A DNA stretch of 8,843 nucleotides from Azoarcus sp. (lineage in GTDB: Bacteria; Pseudomonadota; Gammaproteobacteria; Burkholderiales; Rhodocyclaceae). The stretch covers positions 1 through 8,843 of the forward strand of contig JAIRNL010000091.1 in NCBI GenBank assembly GCA_031258035.1, given 5' to 3'. A program made the position numbers and the translations under genes. This document shows positions 1-6,992 of this stretch, in pieces (positions within the stretch are counted from its first letter, which is position 1; each line of letters opens with the position of its first letter). Under the pieces are notes generated by a model that was not told where the DNA came from, ran no database searches, and saw nothing but the letters and a program-made list of their open reading frames with translations.

Positions 1-22
1 ATTGGCGATCAGGCATTCCCAG

Positions 23-123
23 GCAGGGCAGGCACAGGGGCCTGCCCCTACATCGCGTCCCGCGCGGCGGCCTGTTCGCTGGGCACGCCGTCTTGTAGGG
101 GCAGGCCCCCGTGCCTGCCCTGC
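23..123. repeat. Long palindromic repeat (30-bp arms, 41-bp spacer)
   Basis: The left arm (23-52) and right arm (94-123) are reverse complements at 29 of 30 positions. The only mismatch is A36 in the left arm. The core reads TAGGGGCAGGCC and GTGCCTGCCC. Such GC-rich stem-loops are common as multicopy extragenic elements (REP/MITE-like), so a dispersed repeat is the likely identity. A 5-bp GCATT lies just outside each arm (13-17 and 124-128), which is weak evidence for a target duplication. It could also act as a bidirectional transcription barrier for a gene to the left of the window. Confidence 0.8.
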
Positions 124-160
124 GCATTTCGCTAATTATGGGTATTTTGAAAACGCCCTC

Positions 161-340
161 TGAAAGAAACTCTTATTTATTCTGGGCATAATCTGCGCCA
201 TGAAGCGTACTTGCATACAGGGGGTGTGTATATGCCCCTGACTGTCATTCCGCGACTTCGCGCGGAATGACATGGGTTCATTTTCAAGTTCCGTGCCGCA
301 ATGACAGTCAAGGGTCGGTTCAGCAACACCCGATTTAGAT
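161..340 (+). repeat. Dispersed noncoding element, copy A (upstream of tpsA)
   Basis: This stretch aligns in the same orientation with 6908-7190 downstream of tpsB. The best block pairs 173-224 with 6919-6970, with 37 of 52 positions matching by hand and no gaps. It shares ATTTATTC, CTGCGCCA and GCATACA. Further shared pieces are GCCCCTGAC (234-242 and 6983-6991) and a 3' part (about 275-325) resembling one unit of the downstream 28-bp repeat followed by GCAATGACA. The element is rich in small hairpins: CAGGGG/CCCCTG at 218-223/235-240, and the 12-bp stem at 243-272. No coding potential is seen. Confidence 0.6.
243..272. repeat. Perfect hairpin, 12-bp stem with 6-nt loop
   Basis: TGTCATTCCGCG (243-254) and CGCGGAATGACA (261-272) are perfect reverse complements around the loop ACTTCG. 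The TGTCATTCCGCG core resembles palindromic repeats found in many copies in proteobacterial genomes. It lies inside dispersed element A. There is no T-tract after it, so an intrinsic terminator is unlikely. Confidence 0.75.
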
Positions 341-510
341 TGAAGTAACCCCACACGACAATTCGCCTCTCCGGCACGCCACGGCAACCCGCGAGACAAT
401 CCGCGCGCCACGGCCCCCGCGCCCCTCGCAAGCCCCCCGAACCCGTCCCATGGACGACATCCACCCAAATCCCCCGGCACGCCGCGCGCGCGGATCGGAT
501 CAAGCGCCCC

Positions 511-579
511 GACAAGGATTCCCGCCTTGTCGTGTTTCCAACAAGACGACTTGACAATTTGTCTTCTTCACCGCATCCG
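511..579 (+). promoter_or_regulatory. Candidate promoter/operator region for tpsA
   Basis: A perfect TTGACA hexamer at 551-556 could be a -35 box. With a 17-nt spacer the matching -10 (574-579, CATCCG) is poor, so activator dependence or a different start is likely. The box sits among repeated GACAA/TTGTC half-sites: GACAAGG/CCTTGTC (511-517/525-531, a 7-bp hairpin), GACAATTTGTC (553-563) and AAGAC/GTCTT (543-547/561-565). This looks like an operator or a set of competing hairpins. The role is inferred only from the pattern. Confidence 0.35.
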
Positions 580-676
580 GGGTCGGGCCGCGCCGGGCGA
601 TGATTGCCTGAACCGCGCCTCTCCCGCCCCCGGCCCCGCCTTTCCCTTGCCGCGTTTCCCGTAACTTTTCCACACA

Positions 677-714
677 ACGCTATAAATTGCGCTATACATA
701 TACGGTGCGCTATA
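677..714 (+). promoter_or_regulatory. Triple CGCTATA direct repeats before tpsA
   Basis: CGCTATA occurs at 678-684, 690-696 and 708-714, 12 and 18 nt apart, in a short AT-rich patch within GC-rich DNA. The copies could be overlapping -10 elements (TATAAA at 681-686, TATACA at 693-698, TATAAC at 711-716) or binding sites for a regulator. No well-matched -35 box was identified, so the exact transcription start is unknown. Confidence 0.35.
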
Positions 715-787
715 ACCGGTTGGTACGCGGCTTGCTGGATGCACCTCGTCACACCGATGCAGTTGTCTCTTTTCCCCCCTCCATCAC

Positions 788-795
788 GAAGGAGA
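788..795 (+). promoter_or_regulatory. Shine-Dalgarno site of tpsA
   Basis: GAAGGAGA ends 5 nt before ATG 801. It selects this start over the in-frame ATG at 687, which has no such site and would add 38 residues in front of a normal Sec signal peptide. Confidence 0.85.
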
Positions 796-800
796 TCACC

Positions 801-3800
801 ATGATTCCCCATGTTTCCCCCGTTTTTCGCCTTTCCCGCGTTTCCCTCGCCATCGCTCTCGCCTTTCCCCTCGCCGCCGCCGCCGCCCCGACCGGTGGGC
901 AGGTTGTCCATGGTGAGGCCAATATAACGGTGATTGGCACCGCTACGGCCATCGACCAGCAAACCCCGAAAACGATCATCAACTGGCAGGGCTTCTCCAT
1001 TGCCTCCAATGAAAGCGTCACCTTCAAGCAGCCGAACGCCTCGGCGGTCGCGCTCAATCGCGTCGTCGGCAACGAAAGGAGCGTGATCGACGGCGCGCTC
1101 AAGGCGAACGGGCAGGTCTTTCTCGTCAATTCCAACGGCGTCCTGTTCGGCAGGGGGAGCCGGGTGGATGTCGGCGGCCTCGTGGCCAGCACGCGCGACA
1201 TTTCCGACGAAGATTTCAAGTCGGGCACCCATCTCTTCCAGGGCGACAGCGATGGCACAGTCATCAACGAAGGCGCGATTACCGCTGCCGACGGCGGATA
1301 TGTCGCGCTTCTGGGCAAGCAGGTTTCCAACCAGGGGATGATCGCCGCCACCAAGGGGACGGTGACGATGGGCGCGGGCAACCGGATCACCCTCAACTTC
1401 GGCGGCGATTCGCTGCTCGACGTCACCATCGACGAAGGCGCCCTCGATGCGCTGGTCGAAAACGGGCGGGCGATCCAGGCCGATGGCGGCGTCGTCTACC
1501 TCACAGCCAAGGCGGCGGACGAGCTTCTGGGCGCGCAGGTGAATAACGACGGCATCATCCAGGCGCGGAGCATCGACGACCTCAAAGGCCACATCAGCCT
1601 GCACGCGGAGGGCGGGCTGACCCGCGTCGGCGGCACGCTGGAGGCCAGCGCATCCGCCACGACGAGCGACGGGGGCCTCATCGAGACGACCGGCGCAAAC
1701 GTCCAGGTGGCGAATAACGCCACGGTCACGACCCTGGCCGCGGACGGCGAAAGCGGCCTGTGGCGGATCGGGACGACGGCGGGGGATTTCACCGTCGCGG
1801 CCTCGGGCGGGAATATCGACGGGACGACGCTTTCCTGGTTACTCGCGGGCAACGGCGAAGTTGCCATCGAGGCGGCGGGCAATGGCGCGGATGTGAAGGT
1901 AGATGACAAGGTGGCGTGGCAGACCAACGCCACGCTGACGCTCGATGCCGCGCGGGACGTCGACATCAACGCGCCCATTGTCGCCGGGGGCGAAGGGGCG
2001 AAAGTGGCGATCGCGCACGGTGACAAGGGGGATTACCACATCCTGACGCCCGCGAGCTTCAGCGGCGTGGCGGTGGATGAGAACGGGCAGGTGGTCAATG
2101 AGGCGCTTTTTGACAAGGGGGGCAATCCGTTATTGGATATCGAGGGCAAGGTGGCGACCGGCCCGGTGGCGCGGGTTGATACCAGCGGCGGCGTGTATGG
2201 GGAAATCACTTTCACAAATCCGGACAACAAGGACGGGCTGGTCGTCAATGGGGAGACTTATGCGTTGATTCACACGCCAGAGGAATTGGCGGAGATCGAC
2301 AGCAAGGCGGGAAATTACGCGCTGGCGGGGAATATGGATCTGGGTGGAAAAACGTATCCCGGCGCTGTCGTTGCCTCTCTGGGCGTGAGTGAAAGCCAGA
2401 CCGTTTTCGCGGGCCTCGGTCATACGGCAAGCAATTTGAGGATCGAGGGAGCGGAGGATTATACGGGGCTGTTTGGCAGAAGCAATGGATCGGTCGTTAT
2501 TCGTGATATGGGCATCGTCGATGTCAATATCAGAGGCGTCAATTATGTGGGCGCGTTGCTGGGCGAAAACACCGCAATCCTTAACAATGAAGTCAGAATT
2601 TCCAACGTATACAGCACAGGTAATATCTCGGGCTGGGCGCGTGTTGGCGGTTTGCTGGGGATGGGATACGGCACCATAGAACATTCGTATTCCTTGGCCA
2701 ATGTAGCTGGCGATAGTACTGTCGGCGGCCTGCTTGGAAGAATCGTTGGTCAAGTTTCTTTTGCTCATGCTGCTGGAAACGTCACAGGGAATGAGATGTC
2801 TGGCGGATTGATCGGATATTTCAGTGGCGGCGGCGGCGTTGACAATTCCTATGCCAATGGCGCGGTTACGGGAAAGAGAGAATCTATTGGTGGCTTGATA
2901 GGGTATGCAGCAGATTCGGCGAGTATTTTGCCTTCGGTCTCCAATTCCTTTGCGACAGGCAACGTAGCGGGCGCTTCCTATGTGGCAGGACTGATCGGCC
3001 AGATTAAAATGGCTAGTGTAGCGAAAAAGTTCCATGATCAAAAAATAACTATTGAAAATGTTTACGCCACAGGAGATGTCACTGCAATCTCCGAAGGTGA
3101 CAAGGTTGTTGCCGCAGGGCTTATCGCCGGGATTGATATGAACTACTGGAGTAATGCTGCCGCTCCCACGTTTCTGGTTTCAAACGCCAAGGCTACCGGC
3201 TCTGTCACTGTCAGCATCAATGATGCGAAGGGTACCGTAATTGCATCAGGCTTTATTGCAGATGTTATCGGCGGGAACACGAAAGGCTTGTATATAGGCT
3301 CGATCACCAATGCCGTGTCCACAGGCAATATCGACGCCACAGGTGCAAGCGTTGCCTTTAACAAGAATATTGGTGGTGCGTTCGGTCGTTTGACGCAAGC
3401 TAGTGTGAGCGGAGTGCGGGTTACGGGAAAAGTGCTGGGTGAATTGACGGGAAATATCGGGAGCCTGGTGGGATTTGCGAATAATAGCGATATTTCCGAT
3501 TTTTCCGTGGAAAATGTTAGTGACGCGGTGGGCAGGAACTTGGGCAGCAATATTTCCGATCCTTCCAATGTCTCTTCGGAAGATCCCGACAAGGAAGATT
3601 CCGATAGCGCCGGTGATACTGGCAATATAGGCGACGCCGGAAATACCGATAGTGCCGAGAATGCGGAACCCTCGACACCGCCTGATGCCGGGACGAGCGG
3701 GAGCGGACAGCCTCAGACTGCCATCCTCGCCGCCAACAGGCAAGTGACTCAGGCGTTTGGTGATGCTGTGAAAGGCAGTGGTCTGATGGACAACGTTTCG

Positions 3801-3935
3801 TTTCAGCCTCAGGAAGCCGTTGCGCTCGACCAGAATCTTTTATTGCCCGCATCGTATTTCACGGATATTCGCGGTGCCGAAATAGATGGCAGCTTTTTTC
3901 AACTGAAAGAGGAGGAAAACGGACAGAAGGAATGA
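801..3935 (+). CDS. TpsA-type filamentous hemagglutinin-like exoprotein with GLUG repeats
   Basis: This is the predicted exoprotein of a two-partner secretion pair, 1044 residues long, exported by Sec and then by the TpsB partner encoded at 5234. Residues 1-29 form a signal peptide with a basic start, a hydrophobic core and an alanine-rich end; no extended signal region is present. Residues 31 to about 280 match the TPS secretion domain: NWQGFSI, FKQPNASAV, ALNRV, and NSNGVLFG at 110-117 in place of the usual NPNG signature. A beta-helical middle follows. About eleven GLUG-like repeats lie at 554-891, then an acidic Asp/Ser/Gly linker (920-972) and a short tail. The protein has no cysteine, so a cysteine-hooked C-terminus as in HMW1-type proteins is excluded. 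Codons are GC-rich in the first half and much less so from about 2400 on. It is probably an adhesin; target unknown. The start is fixed by its Shine-Dalgarno site. Confidence 0.9.
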   Translation: MIPHVSPVFRLSRVSLAIALAFPLAAAAAPTGGQVVHGEANITVIGTATAIDQQTPKTIINWQGFSIASNESVTFKQPNASAVALNRVVGNERSVIDGALKANGQVFLVNSNGVLFGRGSRVDVGGLVASTRDISDEDFKSGTHLFQGDSDGTVINEGAITAADGGYVALLGKQVSNQGMIAATKGTVTMGAGNRITLNFGGDSLLDVTIDEGALDALVENGRAIQADGGVVYLTAKAADELLGAQVNNDGIIQARSIDDLKGHISLHAEGGLTRVGGTLEASASATTSDGGLIETTGANVQVANNATVTTLAADGESGLWRIGTTAGDFTVAASGGNIDGTTLSWLLAGNGEVAIEAAGNGADVKVDDKVAWQTNATLTLDAARDVDINAPIVAGGEGAKVAIAHGDKGDYHILTPASFSGVAVDENGQVVNEALFDKGGNPLLDIEGKVATGPVARVDTSGGVYGEITFTNPDNKDGLVVNGETYALIHTPEELAEIDSKAGNYALAGNMDLGGKTYPGAVVASLGVSESQTVFAGLGHTASNLRIEGAEDYTGLFGRSNGSVVIRDMGIVDVNIRGVNYVGALLGENTAILNNEVRISNVYSTGNISGWARVGGLLGMGYGTIEHSYSLANVAGDSTVGGLLGRIVGQVSFAHAAGNVTGNEMSGGLIGYFSGGGGVDNSYANGAVTGKRESIGGLIGYAADSASILPSVSNSFATGNVAGASYVAGLIGQIKMASVAKKFHDQKITIENVYATGDVTAISEGDKVVAAGLIAGIDMNYWSNAAAPTFLVSNAKATGSVTVSINDAKGTVIASGFIADVIGGNTKGLYIGSITNAVSTGNIDATGASVAFNKNIGGAFGRLTQASVSGVRVTGKVLGELTGNIGSLVGFANNSDISDFSVENVSDAVGRNLGSNISDPSNVSSEDPDKEDSDSAGDTGNIGDAGNTDSAENAEPSTPPDAGTSGSGQPQTAILAANRQVTQAFGDAVKGSGLMDNVSFQPQEAVALDQNLLLPASYFTDIRGAEIDGSFFQLKEEENGQKE
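2460..3473 (+). repeat. GLUG-type repeat array in the TpsA passenger
   Basis: Protein-level repeats with the core V-G-G-L-I/L-G begin at residues 554, 583, 615, 641, 667, 696, 728, 771, 815, 857 and 886 of the exoprotein. Spacing is 26-44 residues. Typical copies are VGGLLG (615, 641), SGGLIG (667) and IGGLIG (696). The stretch between cores often ends in N-x-Y-A/S-T/N-G. The last four copies (from 771) are degenerate and more widely spaced. The GLUG motif is known from bacterial surface proteins, including FHA-like ones. Repeats differ clearly at DNA level, so recent slippage is unlikely. Confidence 0.75.
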
Positions 3936-4077
3936 CTTACCAACAGCGTTGTGCAGTGCGGGATGGAAAAGTCCGTGCGAGCCGGATTCTGTCGGGTATT
4001 TTCATGACATGGATACGGTGTCGAATGGACCGAAACTCCCGAAACAGTTCTCTCACCAACCATAAGGAAACACCATC

Positions 4078-5046
4078 ATGAAACACAGCTTTAAGCTACT
4101 CAGCCGCGTTCTTGGCACGACCGCTATCTTTCTGGCGTCGCACGGGGCACATGCTGAATGCGACACCGTTGGCACTACTGGTGTACTGGGGTTCAAAATG
4201 GCGGTCGCCTCGAATTTCTACCTGTCCGCCAAAGAGCGCGCAGGGGCTTTCCAGGCCGGCAAAACCTACGACATCCTGATTTGCGAGGGATCGTCCGGCG
4301 ACTTGTATAACGAAATCGTTCCGGACAACGAGCCGCAATACGCATTGTTCATGTCTGCGGATACGGCACGTCCAGCCGATCTTGCGGGCACTCCTCTGGC
4401 AATTGGAAACGCTGTCACCTATGCCAAGGGGACACCAGTCTTTCTGTTGTCACCCATCGTTTATACGGCTTCCACTGCCGCTTATCCTGCCCGCGACTAT
4501 CTGAACCAAGGGCTTCTGTCTGGCGCGACTGCCGAGAGTTCTATTCCCGGTACGACCGTTACAAACGACGTGAGTATCAAGCGCCCTCCTGCCACGCCAT
4601 CAGTAAACTTCCTGGCGATCGGAGATCCCGCCAAAGCGCCTTATGGTGCCGCAGCACAGTTAATACTGAGTGCCATGGGATTTGGAGGGAGCAGCGTATT
4701 CAGCGCGGGAGGAAGCTACAATACGCCATGCTCTACTCTTGTCGGTACAGGCCAATGGATATGCTCATACAACAACATCAACATCACGTTGGACGCAATC
4801 AATGCCAACAGTGTGACGGCAGGATTCGTGTCCTATGGGCAGGTTTGCCCGACTTTGACCAGTTCGTCTTATCCTGCGGGGCAATACGTCCTGTTCCCGG
4901 ACTATCCGACCACGCAAGCCTATATCCTTCTGAATGTAACCGATACCACAGCGGAAACCAAGGCTGCGGCCTTCATTAGTTTTCTGGGCATCGGCACAAC
5001 CAGTTGGAACACATGGCTGACTGATCATTGCTATCAGGAGTTGTAA
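4078..5046 (+). CDS. ModA-like periplasmic/secreted solute-binding protein
   Basis: The 322-residue product has a Sec signal peptide (1-26, cleavage after AHA) with no lipobox, so it should be a soluble periplasmic or exported protein. The mature part resembles type-2 periplasmic binding proteins of the molybdate-binding ModA kind. Matching stretches are AVASNFYLSA (42-51), GSSGDLYNEI (71-80), YALFMSAD (88-95), AIGDPAKAPYGAA (180-192) and GFVSYGQV (249-256), then a C-terminal strand-helix region. Ser45, Ser72/73 and Tyr253 fall where ModA binds its oxyanion, so an anion ligand is plausible but not proven. Six cysteines (28, 69, 218, 229, 257, 318) could form three disulfides, unlike ordinary ModA. 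No ABC permease or ATPase is adjacent; the gene lies between the TPS exoprotein and its transporter. TAAGGA (4063-4068) sits 9 nt before the start. In a sampled line, GC is about 55%, below tpsB. A role as an extracellular ligand binder or TPS accessory is inference. Confidence 0.75.
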   Translation: MKHSFKLLSRVLGTTAIFLASHGAHAECDTVGTTGVLGFKMAVASNFYLSAKERAGAFQAGKTYDILICEGSSGDLYNEIVPDNEPQYALFMSADTARPADLAGTPLAIGNAVTYAKGTPVFLLSPIVYTASTAAYPARDYLNQGLLSGATAESSIPGTTVTNDVSIKRPPATPSVNFLAIGDPAKAPYGAAAQLILSAMGFGGSSVFSAGGSYNTPCSTLVGTGQWICSYNNINITLDAINANSVTAGFVSYGQVCPTLTSSSYPAGQYVLFPDYPTTQAYILLNVTDTTAETKAAAFISFLGIGTTSWNTWLTDHCYQEL

Positions 5047-5060
5047 CTCACCGCCCAAAA

Positions 5061-5092
5061 GACCGCTTCCAAAAAACCCAGGAAGTGAGGTC
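5061..5092 (+). terminator. Imperfect hairpin after the solute-binding gene
   Basis: GACC (5061-5064) pairs with GGTC (5089-5092), and CTTCC (5066-5070) with GGAAG (5081-5085), leaving a small internal loop and an A-rich loop. It begins 14 nt after the stop codon. No T-tract follows, so it may stabilise the mRNA 3' end rather than terminate. Confidence 0.3.
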
Positions 5093-5101
5093 TTGCTTCC
5101 C

Positions 5102-5132
5102 GCCACCGGCATAACAACCACAAGCCGGTGGC
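5102..5132 (+). terminator. 9-bp perfect hairpin between solute-binding gene and tpsB
   Basis: GCCACCGGC (5102-5110) and GCCGGTGGC (5124-5132) pair perfectly around a 13-nt loop. A terminator or mRNA-processing hairpin separating expression of the two genes is plausible. Only a weak CCTTTCC follows, so efficient intrinsic termination is doubtful. Confidence 0.45.
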
Positions 5133-5160
5133 CCATCCTTTCCGGGCGCTCGGCCCGGCC

Positions 5161-5233
5161 CCCCCTTCACGGCGCCTTTTTTCCCGGAGCCTTTTTTCTG
5201 GACTTTTCCTTCCCTCGCTCTCCCTTTCCCGCC
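5161..5233 (+). other. Pyrimidine-rich tpsB leader without Shine-Dalgarno
   Basis: By hand count 60 of 73 bases are C or T, and 38 of the last 43. GCCTTTTTTC occurs twice, at 5174-5183 and 5189-5198. No purine-rich ribosome binding site precedes ATG 5234. Translation may use an unstructured pyrimidine tract (ribosomal protein S1 binding) or a leaderless message. That role is inferred. Confidence 0.5.
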
Positions 5234-6910
5234 ATGAAAAACATCCTGCTTCCCTTCTTCCTCGCGCCGCTGCTGTTCCCGCTGGCGGCCCATGCCCAGA
5301 CACACATCCCGGATGCGGGCCAGATCCTTCGGGAAACCCGCCCCGCGCCGCCGCCCGACGAGCGCAGGCCGCCCGAGCCGGACATCGAACAATCGGAAGA
5401 CCTTCCCCTCTCCCTGCCGGACGACCAGAGCCTGCGGGTCGATGCCTTTCGCTTCGAGGGCGCGGAATGCATCGCCGAGGATGTATTGCAGGCGGCGATT
5501 GCCGATTACCGGGGCCGCGCGCTCTCGATGGCCGACATCGAAGCCGCCGCCGAGCGCATCACGGCGCTTTACCGCGAGCGCGGCTACCTCGTCGCCCGCG
5601 CCTGGGTGCCGCGCCAGGACGCCAGCGGCGGCACGCTCACCATCCGGATCATCGTGGGCAAATACGGCAAACGCACCCTGCGCAACACGTCGCGCGTCCG
5701 TGACAGCCAGATCGAGGGCCATTTCGCCGCGCTGGAAGACGGCGCGGCGGTACGGCGCGATGAACTCGAACGCGCCATGCTCCTGGTGAGCGACCTGCCG
5801 GGCGCGGCCATGCCCAAGGTGCGCCTCGCGCCGGGCGAAGCCGCCGGAAGCGCCGATGTCGACATCGAGATCGCGGCGGACGAGCCTTACAGCGCCTATG
5901 CGATCGCGGATAACCACGGCTCCCGCTACACCGGCAAGACGCGCCTCTCCCTCGGCGCTTCGTGGCATTCCCCCCTCCGGCTGGGCGACACCCTGGAATT
6001 TGCCGGCACGGGCACGGAAGCCGGTCGATTGCTGAGCGGCCGCCTCGCCTATGCCGCGCCCCTGGGCAGCGGCGGGCTGCGCGGCGAGCTTGCGGTGAGC
6101 CGCGCCGTCTATGAGCTGGGCGACATCTATGCCGCGCTCGACGCCGAGGGCGTCGCGGATTCGCTGGAACTCGCGCTCTCCTACCCCCTGCGGCGCACCC
6201 GCTCGCACAACCTCACCGCGCGGCTGGATATGGCGGGGCGCAGGATGCGCGACGAAATCGGCCTCTTCGAGCAGAAAACGACCCGCCGCCTTTACGCCGC
6301 CACCTTCGGCCTGAACTACGACAGCCACAGCCAGATCGCTGGCCGCGCTGCGTATTTCAGCGCAAGTGGCAGCCTGACCGCCGGTCGCCTGGACATCGAG
6401 GAAGCGGAAATGAAAGCGGCCAACCGGGCCGGGGCGGATACGGTGGGCGCCTATGGCCGGGTCAATCTCACCCTGGGCGGGCAGGTCGCCCTGGGCGAGC
6501 GGCTTTCCCTCTCGGCCACGCTGTCCGCGCAGCAATCCATCGGGCGCAACCTCGACACGAGCGAGCAGTTGCTGGTCTCCGGCACGCAGGGCGTCGTCGC
6601 ATGGCGGGAAATCGCCAGCGGCGACAAGGGGTGGCTGGCAAGCCTCGAACTGCGCCACACGCTGCCCGCCCCGGCCGGCGTGCGCCACTCGGTCAGTGTC
6701 TTTGCCGATGCCGCGCGCGTCCGTCCGCACGATGGCTCTTACACGACGGAAGACGAAGTGGCAGTGGCGGGCGCGGGGATCGGCTACCGCATCGCCTGGC
6801 GCAACCTGTTCGCGCACGCGCGCTGGGCGCACGCCCTGGGCGCGCGGCCCGACGCGCTGGCCGGCGATGACCGCTCCCGCTTCATGCTGCAAGCCGGCGT
6901 CACGTTTTGA
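5234..6910 (+). CDS. TpsB outer-membrane transporter (FhaC/ShlB family)
   Basis: The product (558 residues, usual size for the family) should be the outer-membrane Omp85-superfamily pore that recognises the TPS domain of the tpsA product and threads it to the surface. Order: signal peptide 1-21 (cleavage after AHA); a plug-helix-like segment with IPDAGQILRE (25-34); a proline-rich linker (37-49); POTRA1 about 68-145 (ADIEAAAERITALYRERGYLVA); POTRA2 about 150-215 with SDLPG at 186-190; then a 16-strand barrel. DNHGSRYTG (226-234) is the family signature at the barrel entry, and the last residue is phenylalanine, typical of outer-membrane barrels. The loop-6 motif, normally VRGY or VRAY, reads VVAW at 454-457, losing the conserved arginine; Arg458 follows. 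The start is chosen because the signal peptide begins there; upstream only an in-frame TTG (5093) is available. Sampled GC is about 75%. Confidence 0.92.
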   Translation: MKNILLPFFLAPLLFPLAAHAQTHIPDAGQILRETRPAPPPDERRPPEPDIEQSEDLPLSLPDDQSLRVDAFRFEGAECIAEDVLQAAIADYRGRALSMADIEAAAERITALYRERGYLVARAWVPRQDASGGTLTIRIIVGKYGKRTLRNTSRVRDSQIEGHFAALEDGAAVRRDELERAMLLVSDLPGAAMPKVRLAPGEAAGSADVDIEIAADEPYSAYAIADNHGSRYTGKTRLSLGASWHSPLRLGDTLEFAGTGTEAGRLLSGRLAYAAPLGSGGLRGELAVSRAVYELGDIYAALDAEGVADSLELALSYPLRRTRSHNLTARLDMAGRRMRDEIGLFEQKTTRRLYAATFGLNYDSHSQIAGRAAYFSASGSLTAGRLDIEEAEMKAANRAGADTVGAYGRVNLTLGGQVALGERLSLSATLSAQQSIGRNLDTSEQLLVSGTQGVVAWREIASGDKGWLASLELRHTLPAPAGVRHSVSVFADAARVRPHDGSYTTEDEVAVAGAGIGYRIAWRNLFAHARWAHALGARPDALAGDDRSRFMLQAGVTF

Positions 6911-6971
6911 GGAAACCCTGATTTATTCCAGGCATGGCCTGCGCCAGAAAGTGTCATCGCATACAAAGGAA

Positions 6972-6986
6972 GGGCGCGAAGCGCCC
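6972..6986 (+). terminator. Short GC hairpin after tpsB
   Basis: GGGCGC (6972-6977) and GCGCCC (6981-6986) form a perfect 6-bp stem with a GAA loop, 61 nt after the tpsB stop. An outer TGTCA/TGACA pair (6952-6956/6988-6992) could enclose it. No T-run follows directly, so it is a weak or factor-assisted terminator at best, or just part of the repeat element. Confidence 0.35.
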
Positions 6987-6992
6987 CTGACA

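Larger units (their letters stand above)
1..800. other. Gene-free upstream region with repeats and regulatory DNA
   Basis: I find no credible gene here. The open frames on the minus strand run antisense through tpsA and show no recognisable protein family or ribosome binding site. The region holds a 30-bp-armed palindrome (23-123), a structured dispersed repeat (161-340) and a very GC-rich stretch (about 350-510) in which I see nothing beyond an alternating CG run at 483-492. It ends with a likely control region for tpsA (511-800) containing a TTGACA box, palindromic GACAA/TTGTC half-sites, three CGCTATA copies and a good Shine-Dalgarno sequence. Confidence 0.7.

Noticed and set aside
242..248. 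CTGTCAT as half of a PhoB box
   Set aside because: It is part of the hairpin repeat at 243-272 and has no second CTGTCAT-type half at the expected spacing.
483..492. Alternating CG run as a Z-DNA element
   Set aside because: Only five CG steps in GC-rich DNA; likely chance.
687..800. Upstream ATG 687 as the start of tpsA
   Set aside because: It would put 38 residues before a normal signal peptide and has no ribosome binding site, while ATG 801 has GAAGGAGA at proper spacing.
177..1604. Minus-strand reading frame at the left end
   Set aside because: It runs opposite the conserved TPS domain of tpsA and across the palindromic repeat element, with no family features or ribosome binding site.
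5048..6892. Long minus-strand reading frame opposite tpsB
   Set aside because: It is a shadow of high-GC codon usage. The plus strand has a signal peptide, POTRA and barrel features of the TpsB family.
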